A DNA stretch of 64,000 nt, taken from positions 87,614,001 through 87,678,000 of the forward strand of contig JAZBRS010000020.1 of assembly GCA_037176725.1 (NCBI GenBank), given 5' to 3'. The position numbers and the translations under genes were made by a program. The notes below the pieces were generated by a model. The model made no database searches and was not told the origin of the DNA. It saw only the letters and a list, made by a program, of their open reading frames with translations. This DNA comes from Posidonia oceanica. Taxonomy: Eukaryota > Streptophyta > Magnoliopsida > Alismatales > Posidoniaceae. Below are positions 45,101 through 55,197 of the stretch, in pieces. Numbering within the stretch: the stretch's first letter is position 1; each line of letters opens with the position of its first letter.

Positions 45101-46249
45101 ATCTACTGTTCATTTATTTTCTGATTTATATAGTTTTAGGTGTAAATATTGCATGTTTAGCTTAAGTTCTTTAACTTTTGCATTTTAGTCCTTCTGTCAT
45201 TTATTTTGCTTAGTTTTTAATTAAATACTATGCTAAATTGCTGTTTTTATTTATGTTTTTCAGTATTTGCTTTTCAATCTATTTACTGTGTGTTTTAGTT
45301 ATAAAATTTTATGCTTCAGCCCCCCTGCTTTACATTATTACGCTTAGGTCCTGTTTTAAATCAGTCTATTTAATTGCATGTATTTTACCATATAAAATTG
45401 CAATCTGGGCCCCTCTGTTTTTTCATATTTATTGACTGATCCTCTGAACTGTAGCAACCTAGGTTTTATTTTTTCATTTTGCATACTGCATTGCATTTTT
45501 TACCTTCTGGCTTTGCATATTTGCACATAGGTCCATTTTAAATGGACAGTAACCCATTTGGCATGCATTTTAGCTTATTGCATTGCATCTTTGACCCTGT
45601 TCTTTTTAAAAATTGCACTGTTGTCTTGTCCCTTATTTTTCAGAGCATGTTTTCCATATAAAATTGCATTTTTGACCCTTGCATGATTTGAAAATCACAC
45701 ATAGAGCCTTGCATCTTTCAAAAAACCATGTAAAAAGACTGTTTTGCCCCTAAGTTGCATTTTAACTCCTATGCTTGCAAAAATTGCATGTAGGCCCTCC
45801 ACTTGCATTCCCGGACTCCCCAGAACCCCCGTTTTCTGGAAAATTTGCATTTTAGCCCCTTTCTTTCTTCAAAAATGCTTTTGAATCCCTATTCTTTCCA
45901 AATTGCTTTTCTTTGTCTTTTCTTGCTTTGCATGTATCCTGCATTCATCTAGTCTGGCATTTTAGCTCCCCTTTGCATACACTAAGCACCTTTAACTCCC
46001 CTTCACTTGGGAGGACCTTCAGCACACCCCTAGGACCTCCTGAACACTTAGATCTGTTTTTTCTCTCCTGTTCTGGCCCTTCTGCCATGAAGTTGCGATA
46101 TCTTCCAATCCGACCATTAGATCTCCCCAAATAAGCTGCCCAGGCGACCGCAGCGAAGCGCTCTTCAGCATGGACCAAGCAGATCTCCGATCAGACTCCC
46201 GGATCTCTAGGTATGTCCTCCTGAACCCCTGCACTGCATTCATTTGCAT

Positions 46250-47240
46250 GCCATTTGCACCGTTTTGCGTGCCCTTTAGTTTTTTTTGCTTTGTTTTGCG
46301 TGCCACTTCTTTGTCTTGCTCTGTTTTGCGTGTAGTCTTGTTTTCTCGCTCCGTTTTGCGTGCCGCTTCTTTGTCTTGCACCGTTTTACGTGCCCTTTAG
46401 TTTCCTCACCTCGTTTTGCGTGTAGTCTTGTTTTCTTGCGCCGTTTTGCGTGCCGTTTCTTTGTCTTGCGCCGTTTTGCGTGCCCTTTAGTTTCCTTGCC
46501 TCGTTTTGCGTGCTTTCAAGTTTCCTCGCTCTGTTTTGCGTGCCCTTTAGTTTTCTCGCCCCGCTTTGCGTGTTTTCAAGTTCTCTCGCTCCGTTTTGCG
46601 CGTCGCTTCTTTGTCTTGCACCGTTTTGCGTGCCCTTTAGTTTCCTCGCTCCGTTTTGCGTGCCCTTTAGTTTTCTCACCCCGTTTTGCGTGTTTTCAAG
46701 TTCTCTCGCTCCGTTTTGCGCGCCGCTTCTTTGTCTTGCTCCGTTTTGCATGCCCTTTAGTTTTCTCGCCCCGTTTTGCGTGTTTTCAAGTTCTCTCGCT
46801 CCGTTTTGCGTGCCGCTTCTTTGTCTTGCACCGTTTTGCTTGCCCTTTAGTTTTCTTGCACCGTTTTGCGTGCTTTCAAGTTTTCTCGCACCGTTTTGCG
46901 CGCCGCTTCTTCGTCTTGCACCGTTTTGCGTGCCCTTTAGTTTCCTCGCCTCGTTTTGCGTGCAATCTTGTTTTCTTGCGCCGTTTTACGTGCCGTTTCT
47001 TTGTCTTGCCTCGTTTTGTGTGCTTTCAAGTTTCCTCGCTCCGTTTTGCGTGCCCTTTCGTTTTCTCATCTCATCTTGCGTGCCCTTGTTTTCCTTGCCC
47101 GGTTTTGCACCCTTCTTTCGTTTTCCTGCACGGTTTTGCGTTCTTGTTCCGTTCCTTGTGCCATTTTGCATGTCAACCTTGTTTTCGCATCTTTTTGCAT
47201 ACTTGTTTCGTTCCTCGCACTGTTTTACGCCGTTTTCCCT
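46250..47240 (+). repeat. 30-base tandem repeat array in S1
   Basis: About 31-33 units with core CGTTTTGCGTGC followed by CTTTAGTTTTCTCGC-like variants (TTTCAAGTT, CGCTTCTTTGTCTTGC). Because 30 is a multiple of 3, all frames stay open, giving ORFs up to 336 codons with a 10-residue period. S2 has the same unit in about 10 copies (60000-60330). Confidence 0.9.
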
Positions 47241-47527
47241 TGCATGTCGATTGCATTGCATGGTTTTCTCGCTTTTTCGCCTGCATTTGCATATAGGGCG
47301 GTGATGCTTACTGTCCGGAATTCTCACGAGCCAGGTCTCGCCCGGTTCGGAACACAAACAGCGTTGCTGAGCGCTTAGGTTGCACGTTTACTTCCTTGCA
47401 TCGCCTTTCGTCACGTAGAGCACACCTTTGAGCATTTAGACAGGCATTCATTGGCACTTAGGCATTCAAAGTCTGCATTTCCCTGCATATGCGAGCGTAA
47501 GCCTAGAAAGACCGATTCTCGGGCGTG

Positions 47528-47550
47528 TCGGGGGTGCCTAACACCTTCCC
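47528..47550 (+). promoter_or_regulatory. Conserved GGTGCCTAACACC hairpin motif, S1
   Basis: GGGGGTGCCTAACACCTTCC within the R/U5-like end of S1, followed by AACAGGAGTCCTTACC, as in B and S2. Confidence 0.7.
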
Positions 47551-47747
47551 CGCGCATAACAGGAGTCCTTACCCTCTCTTGGCCCGCAATGACCATATTG
47601 CCCTTGTCCTAGGCACGAGTCACATCATTTGCATTCATTTGCATCTCATTTCTTTTGCATTGCCCTGCATTGCATCTTTTGCTTGGTTTTGCGCGATTAT
47701 TCACGCATCTCCTCGGTTTTCCTCGTCTTCCGATTTAATAGACTTGG

Positions 47748-47757
47748 TGGCGACTCC
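47748..47757 (+). promoter_or_regulatory. PBS-like box inside S1
   Basis: TGGCGACTCC after AATAGACTTGG, 166 bases before the LTR end. Identical to the first ten bases of the tRNA-Arg PBS of E. Confidence 0.6.
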
Positions 47758-47923
47758 GATTTTGTCTTATCTTCTTCTTTTCTTTCCCTTTTTTCCCTCT
47801 TTTAAATGTTTTCGAGTTAGGTCTTCCTTCTCGGATATAGCCGCTTATAGTGAGCCTGATTCCGATCGGTGCACGCGAGCTTTGGCATCGTGCATGGACG
47901 ATCCGAACACCGGGATCACTACA

Positions 47924-47928
47924 CAAGG
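47924..47928 (+). repeat. Target-site duplication of S1, right copy
   Basis: CAAGG, identical to 42155-42159. Confidence 0.93.
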
Positions 47929-49915
47929 TCAACACATAATGCAATGAATGGTCCATATACTAGGTTAGGTCGGTAGGGTACGGTTGGTCCCAAACCATAT
48001 AGACATATGCAAAATGAAAGAATGCAATTCGTTGTGGTCAAGTGTTTTCTGTCCTTGAGTATGACCAGCACTCTTGAGAAAGGACTGTTGTCCCACAACT
48101 CGATTTGGCAAGTAGAGAGGTTCAATGATGAAAGAACCGGATGAGGGAGTGAACCCTTCACCTGCCAAACCGGGGTTTGCCTTTTAGTCAAAGTGGATGT
48201 GCCTTCAAGCATGATATGAGCCCCCAAGGCGTGAACTCATTCTTCATATAGTGAGCTTTACACCTGCACACTTAACAACATATGTTAGTAATCACAGGTG
48301 GACTTTTCCCAGTTCCTAGAGTGATTGACTAAGTTATACTTGTACAGGAAATAAAGTAGTCACTTAATCAACATTGCTTGCTTTTTATATGCATGGGAAC
48401 TAGGTGGAGAGAATTAGTCTTGGCCTCAGCTGAGAGATGAAAAATCAAAGCCCAGTGGATGCCGATTATGAGTCATCCATAGATGCTCTAAAGATTAATG
48501 CAGGAGCAGCATCTTTGTTGAGAGAACACACCCAAGCCGTGAGACACGCTTGAGTAGGATGTTGACTCCAATTCCGAGGTGAGTCGAATGTTGCATCACT
48601 AGCCAAACCAACTTCCAGTTTCCCTACTTACTAAGTTCTCACTTCTATGTAGGGTGGATGGTACTTCTTTTTTAGGCTTTCTTAGATTTTCTATTTTTTT
48701 TTTGAATTTTTAGACTTTTTGATTTTTTTTGGCTCTTTTTTTTTCTAATTTTTTTGATTTGTTGGATTTCCTTCTTTTTTTTGTCTTTAGGATTTTCTAT
48801 TTTTTTTTGTCTTTTTGGATTTTCTATTTTTTTTGTCTTTTTGGATTTTCTATTTTTTTTGTCATTTTGGATTTTCTACATATATATTTTTTTCTATTTT
48901 TTTCTTTGTTTGATGAGTGTGGTCACAACCCTTTTCTTTTTAGAGATTTGGCATCGTTACCTCACATTATCCAGGGTGAGAGAGCCTTCCCTTCTAACAT
49001 GTTTGGTCTTTTGAGAACTTAGGATCTCATACTAGCCTTAGTTTGATTATTGTCTCCTTCATTTACTCAATCCTTGAACTTTTAGGGTTCCCAACCCCTT
49101 GCCTGTGAGTGAGATAGGTGGAGGATGTTTGAAGTACAGCAAGCTCTCGGCATCGGCTTGAGTTTGAGTTCCACTCGCCAGGTTTGGTCCTAATGCGCCT
49201 TTTAATTTTCTAGGATTTTATTTTTTTGCTATCTTCTTTTCACTCTTTGGATAGCTCTTTGCTGGCCTCTTTTATTCTATTTTGGACAATCTCTTTATTG
49301 CTTTTTTTTTCTCACTTGGATAGCTTCTTTGCTGCCTTCTTTTCTAGACGCTTTATTTGGCAAATGGCTCATACCATTAGCCTCTGCTCTGAGCCAGCCT
49401 TTTCCTTACCTCCCCGTGCAAGTGTATATGCAGATAGGACAAGGTTGAGGCTACCCTAGTTGTTCAGCTTCTTTTCTACTTGGGATACAACTTTCTTTCC
49501 TTGGCTAGGGTTTACTCTTTGGTTCCTTTCTGGATTTTGGCATGCTAATTAAGGGTGTACTGTGAATAACTTCCACAAATCTGAAGATATCTTCAGGTTG
49601 TCACAACCAGTGGTTGGACCTTCCCTGGGTGTTACGGTCTCTGCTTAGGACCCTAGATAATATTTTGGCAATTCTGCTCGACACTCTAAGTCGTTGGGTG
49701 TGACCTACACTCATCTGTTTTGATTTTGGATTTTCATTTACTATTTAGCATAGCATTGGACATAAATAAAAAAATAAAAGAAGAGGAAAAACTAAATGTC
49801 TTATTTACAAATTTTGTAATGATTCACCACTGCCCTTAGTCGGGTTCAATGGAATTTCGCACCTCCCTCCCCAGATGAGGGGACTTACCTGAGGGGTGAC
49901 TGCGGAAGTCTGCCC
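47929..49915 (-). other. Element D 3' region between gag remnant and S1
   Basis: Reverse complement matches A at 4040-4260, 1970-2130 and about 1100-1300 in the right order, but lacks the 1.7 kb antisense gene of A. Includes a T-rich array (48655-48905). The stretch 49560-49915 should hold the end of integrase but does not, which marks the pol deletion. Confidence 0.75.
48655..48905 (-). repeat. T-rich minisatellite of element D
   Basis: About five copies of a 25-30 base unit with GGATTTTCTATTTTTTTTGTC. It stands at the place of the A-rich array in A (1688-1890). Confidence 0.8.
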
Positions 49916-50510
49916 CTAGCGTGGAGTAGTGTGGTATTGGTGGCGCCTCTTCTTGTCTTTCTTTCGGTTTGCACCCGGTCCTTGCTTTCTGAGGGTCAGA
50001 GTCAGACTCGTCTCGACTCGTTTTAGGTAGTGTGCCCCTGATGGCTTCGTCTTTTCTGATATGTGCTTCTCTATTGGAGTTTCTAAGAATGTAGCTGTTG
50101 ATGTCTCTATCAGGCTCTGCAGTAACCTCTCCTTCATAATTGCAGGGTTCATGACTGCCCCTAGTGTGCCCATTTGTAGGATTGGGCGACTTGGGAGGAG
50201 GACCTGCTATTGCTTGGGCTGCTTGAAGTGGCGAGTTAAGTATAACCTCCAGGTCGTACTAGTCTGCATCAGCATACTCATCGTAAATGGGGCGGTCTTC
50301 TCGGATCAAGTCCTGAAACATCTAAGGGTTCGGAGTAGGTGTTGAGGGTGCCTCAAGATCACCTTCTCCCTTGCTTGATGGGCTTTGTATTGGATCTGCT
50401 CGTATGGATTGGATAGTTGCAAATTAAGACCAAGTAGCTGATAAGATGATCTCTGCCTCTACGTGAGCCATCGCATGATCGAGCACGGGATCTTGATGTA
50501 TTTGCATCGT
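49916..50510 (-). pseudogene. Element D gag-pro linker remnant
   Basis: Frames after the zinc knuckle: DPVLDHAMAHVEAE, then FQDLIREDRPIYDEYADAD, and a final 85-codon ORF (50173-49916) with a basic tail RKKDKKRRH. This resembles the low-complexity part before a protease, but no DNGS or DTG motif follows. It ends at the deletion edge. Confidence 0.55.
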
Positions 50511-52546
50511 CTATTGTCCTTCTTGGGTTGCCCTTAGCCTTTCTTTAAGCTTAGACCACATAATTTTACCCTTGTCATTAAGATTATGTATTTTATCTTT
50601 AATAGTAAAACATTCCTCAAGGGTATGCCCATTATTTTGGTGGTAAGGGCAGTATTTGGTTACATCAGCATTTGGGCTCTTGGAGCTGCAAATCTCCACT
50701 TTCAACCAACATCCTAAATACATCACGGATTGATTCAGGTAGTGGCAGATAGTTTTGCCTTTGAGGGCCTTTGTAGCTTCGTGGTGGAGGGACATTATTG
50801 TAGTTCCTCTGCCCTTACTGTCGCCCCTGGTATCCATTGTTTGTCCATCCTTGCTGGGCATGTATCGGGTATTCAGGAGGCTGTTGTTGTTGGAACTGCT
50901 AGCATTACTCCTGTTGTTGGTGCTATACTGGCTACACTAACTGTCCCTGGTACTGCACTGGTTTCCCTTGATACTGATACCCCGACTGGTATTGAATTGG
51001 CTGCTCCGGGTATTGTATTGATTGAGCTTGGACCGGAATTGGGTACTCAGACTGGTATTGGAGATTTTTTCCCTCTTTTCTGCCCCTACTGAGTTGAGAC
51101 CTGTGCCATGTCACCAGTGGTCCCTTCAAGTGTATAGCCAAAAGTCTTCTTCTTGCCCCTTTCCTTAGGCTCTAGAAATGGTAGGTCCTCTTTGTGACAG
51201 AGGACTCTTGCAGCACGCTTGTATAATTGAGGGTATGTTTGGAGGTCACTAATCAGTAGCCCTATTCTGAGTGCTCTTGTAGTGTTTCGGGCAATGACCT
51301 CAACTGCTTGGCTTTCGGGAATGTAGCATTTGGACCTTACAACCATGTCCCTCCATCTACTTGTAAAAGTGGCAAACTCCTCATCATGTTTCATCTTTTC
51401 AGTGAGGAGGTCGCCTATTGTGGGCTCGTGCTGGATGCGATGGCCGTATTGGAGCGGAAATTTTTCCTGGACCATCTTGAAGTTACTGAGATCATATGTT
51501 GTGAGTGTGTTGAACCATCTTAGTGCTTCTCCCTCAAGGCACTTGAAGAAGAGGTAGATAGTAAGCCCATTATCATGAAGGTAGGGTAGAGCATCCATAG
51601 CGAAGGTGGCTAGATGGCCTCTTGGATCCTTTGTTCCATTGTATTTCCTCATTTTTAGCATTTTGAATCTAGGTGGAAGGGTAAAATGAGGAAATTTGGA
51701 TGTGTCAAACCCTACCGGGGCTTTAGATGTAACCCCTGCTTCCGCCAATGCCTCTGAGATCATTTTCTTGACGTCTAGTCCTGGCAGAACCTGTTGCCCC
51801 TGGCTTAGGTGCCCGTGAGTTTGATGGTATGGTGATGGAAGGGGGTTATATGGTGGAGAGAAGGGTAGGGATTGAGGTGGAGTATAATATGATTGCATGA
51901 GTGGTGATTGGGATGCCTGTGGGTATTGTGGTTGGTGGTAGCTTGTTGGGGATGGCAAGGTTTGAGTTATGAAGGGATAGGTTGGTGTTACGTGGTATTG
52001 TACGGATGGATTTTGGGTAGGGAAGTTTACCACAGGGTTTGGTGGTATGGTATAGGTGTGAGTGGGCGTGGTTGATGGGTTTTGGAGGGGGTTTAGGAGA
52101 GAGGGTTGGTGGACGGATGGAATAGGCGAGCTCCTAAACGAGGGGTGGTGCTGTGCTAGGAATCAACCGATCTCAATAGTTGCTTCCTCCGACAAATGGG
52201 AAGCGGTCGATGTGGGTGGCACTATATGGGAGGTTACCCTGGGAAGTGTGTATTCCAATAGGGCACTCCATGGTTGTGAGTGGCTGATTTCTCTCTCTCC
52301 TTCAACTTCCTGTCCATGAGGTTGACCTTTACTGTAAGTTGGTGCAGAAAATATGGGCATAGGGCCCTCAGAGGGGAAGTTGAACGGAATGGATATGTGG
52401 GGGAATATCAGGCGAGCCCTTTCTTGCATGAAGTTATATGGCTCTTTTGACATTGGGGTGCTGAAGAGAAACTCGTGCTGACCCCTGGTATTGGTTGCTT
52501 GAGCCATGGATGTTGAGGCAGACATACTTGAAGTGACCTGCGCCAT
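50511..52546 (-). pseudogene. Element D gag
   Basis: N-terminal part from ATG 52546 (MAQVTSSMSAS). Then 52033-51086 is open for 315 codons with a Gln/Pro/Tyr-rich stretch and the capsid-like retrotransposon gag domain: FKMLKMRKYNGTKDPRGHLATF, LTIYLFFKCLEGEALRWF, LTEKMKHDEEFATFTSRWRDMV. A frame change near 51100 leads to Tyr/Gln repeats (YPEQPIQYQSGYQYQ). Another frame has the zinc-knuckle-like CPYHQNNGHTLEECFTIKDKI (about 50660-50600). It should bind and package RNA; several frame changes and stops make it inactive. Confidence 0.82.
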
Positions 52547-52559
52547 GCCTGATGCAGTT

Positions 52560-53230
52560 TTAAACTTTTGAGTTTTAAATTTGAAATTTTGAATTTGAAT
52601 TTAAATTTGAATTTGAATTTGAATTCTAGTTTAAATTCAATATTTGAGTTAGAATTTAAATTCAAATTTCGAATTTGGATTTTGATTTTTGAATTGAATT
52701 TGAGTTTGAATTCTAGTTTGAATTTGGGATTTGATTTTGAACTTGGGTTTGAATTTTGGTTTTGAATTTGATTTTGATTTAACTTTGATTTTGAATTCGG
52801 AATTCTGGATTTGAATTTTAGTTTGATTAAATTTGAACTTGGAATTCAAATTTGGACTTTGGACTTTGGTTTCGAATTTGAATTCGAGTTTTAGCTTTGA
52901 ATTTGATTTTCAATTTTAATTTTGAATTCAAATTTTGAATTTGATTTTGAATTTGAATCTTGGATTTTAATTCAATATTGAATTTTGATTTCAAACTTTT
53001 AATCTAACCTTGAATTTGAAATCAAATTTGATTTTGGAGTTGGTTTTGAATTTTGAATTGGAATTGGAATTGGAATTTGGATTTGGATTCCAACTTTGAT
53101 TTTCAATTTGAATTTGAATTCGAATTTTAATTTTGAATTTGAATTTGAACTCAAATTTTGAATTTCGAATTTAAATTTTACTTTTGAATCCAAATTTTGA
53201 ATTTGAATTTGAATTTGAATTTTGATTTTT
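52560..53230 (-). repeat. Degenerate TTGAAT/AATTTG hexamer repeats before D gag
   Basis: About 670 bases almost wholly composed of AATTTG, TTGAAT and GATTTT words with scattered changes. In element orientation it lies immediately upstream of the gag ATG. ORFs here (up to 85 codons rich in Lys, Phe, Asn) are artefacts. Confidence 0.88.
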
Positions 53231-54674
53231 TTTTCTTTTATTGTGAATGCAAGAAAATGAAAGTAAATTACAGACTCTAAGGAACAACTTACACAAGGAT
53301 CCTAAAAAGGAAAATTACAGACTCGATAGGAAAGAAAGTAGTTACAACTTGTTCAAACAAAATAAATATCCGATGACTGCTTTGATGTCTCTGCAGTTTG
53401 TATCACTGAATATAGCCAAACCACCCTGCAAACAAGGCACACCGGCGCAATCTGTATGGAGTCGCCTGTTACAAAGGTGACGAAACACATCGCCACTTTG
53501 ATTAGTGACGGAACGCAGTGCCTCTTGGATAGGTAGCTTAGTCCCCTATCCTCTTGGCAACCAGAATCTGTCCCCCACAAATCGCACGTCAAACAGAATT
53601 GATTATGCAAACAAATTTCAAACAATACGCGGGTTTTACTTGTTTGAGTAATTAGTTAATAGCTTGATTTAACCTGCGTGCCCTCAATCTTTAGGTTCCT
53701 ATGCAGGGGGTAAGGACAACTTTGTGGGATCTAAGGGTCACTCAATAGAATTTTTTGACACTTTGGTACCACTCTTTGACCTTCGTTAGGGTCTACCAAG
53801 AGGGCCTAAGTAGTAGGTTTGTATCCCTAAAGAGGGGGCCCGCAACCTAGGATTATGTCCATAAGCTCGTATTCTAACAAACCATAAAGTAGAAAATAAA
53901 CACGAAATACTAGAGTATCAAGTATCTACCAAGGATTATTATTAACTCAGAGAGAAGGAAGGAGTCAATAATAAAACCTTAGGACACATTGAGTTCTCAA
54001 TCTAACTATCACAATCAAACAGAGTATGGGAGAGTGACTTGCACTGGCCTAATTTGCTTGATTTGATTGTTTTAGTTAGAGAGAGATTCCCTCAAGGAAC
54101 TTTAGCTCTAATATCCGAAAAATAGTTTCCACCCAAGTGGTGGACGCAAACAAACCTAGAATCTGTTAAAAACTAAAAATACAGTGGACAGGAATTTTCG
54201 TGATGTTTTTAATGCAAAGGCATATCTAAAAAAGAACGTAAACTATGAAAAAAAATGAACGATTTGCACTAGAAATAGTACCCAAATCCAGTCGCCTGTG
54301 AAACAGGCACCCATGCTAGTCACTGCTTGGATGAGCTACAAGAATAGGCACCGTATGAATAGGTGGCTAGATACAGAGGCTTTCTGACTTCAGAATAGAA
54401 TTAACCCAGTCCTCAAAGCTACAAATGCAAAGTTAGTCATTGCCTCAAAGTGCTAACGAAACTTTTTGCCTTAAGCAAAGATGACTAGATATGAGATCTA
54501 TTCTAATGTCAGAAAACACGAAGGAGGGTTTAGGAGTCGTGAAAACCTATACGCACGGCCTCCAAACCGAAAACAATCTAGATCTATGAAAATAAACGAA
54601 GGAAGGAAAGGATACTCACGTAGCACGGAGGGTTGGCTCAAGCCGGTCCCACCGTGATCGCCAATTTCTGTGGA
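53231..54674 (-). other. Element D leader with candidate PBS
   Basis: About 1.4 kb of leader without a conserved ORF. Next to the 5' LTR (- strand) the spacer TCCACAGAAAT is followed by TGGCGATCACGGTGGGACC (about 54646-54664), which begins like the tRNA-Arg PBS but then differs. I cannot name the tRNA with confidence. Confidence 0.55.
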
Positions 54675-55192
54675 TGTGGATTTGGGGGTGTAGATGAAGA
54701 TGATAGCGCTTCCACGACGTCGTCAACTTGTTGTGATCGCCACTCGTCGATTCGCTTGATGCAGGCTGACAAGATGCCTGGGGAGATGTGGAGGATGTGG
54801 GTTGTCAGCTCACTGGATCAACGGTAGATGTTGTCCAGCGGCGTTCTCGTGCTACGTGATATATTCCTTTCCTTCAAAACAAGTACATAGATCTAGATAT
54901 GTCTGGGTGTAGTAAACAGATCAGGAAAATAAGAAATAAAATAAATAAACGAATATAATACTAACTAGGGGTGGTTCCCCACATGCATATGCTATGGGTC
55001 CTAATTAAGGAAAGCAAATGAAATAAAATAGATTGGAAGAAGATACTCCCTTCACCCTCGTACTCTATGGTGTGGAGTGAGGAAGTAGAGGCACAGTCGG
55101 AGCTCCGGCTAGGTTCAGGATCTCTAGGATCTAGGCTTGATAATGATCTATGGGATCTAATATTTCTCAATGGATTTTGGACAAAATAAGGA

Positions 55193-55197
55193 CTAGG
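55193..55197 (+). repeat. Target-site duplication of S2, left copy
   Basis: CTAGG, identical to 60977-60981. The uninterrupted D 3' LTR reads GACTAGGGATC at this place (40384). Confidence 0.93.

Larger units (their letters stand above)
42160..47923 (+). mobile_element. Solo LTR S1 (5.76 kb) of a third giant Tat-like family
   Basis: Begins TGTTGACACCCC, ends ATCACTACA, and is flanked by perfect CAAGG duplications (42155-42159, 47924-47928). No internal region is left, so the LTRs recombined. It contains a pyrimidine-rich part (42590-42850), an AT-rich part (42850-43740), a GC-rich Pro-coding-like part (43760-45110), a zone of TTGCATTTTAG words (45480-46000), a 30-base repeat array, the GGTGCCTAACACC motif and the PBS-like box. 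S2 is its homologue. Confidence 0.95.

Noticed and set aside
44314..45188. Pro- and Ser-rich ORFs in the GC-rich part of S1 (and 56691-57731 in S2)
   Set aside because: Frames and residues are not kept between S1 and S2; the pyrimidine-rich composition explains them.
46286..47296. 336-codon ORF rich in Phe, Cys and Leu in S1 (and 284 codons in another frame)
   Set aside because: It follows a 30-base repeat that keeps several frames open and has a 10-residue period; S2 does not keep the protein.
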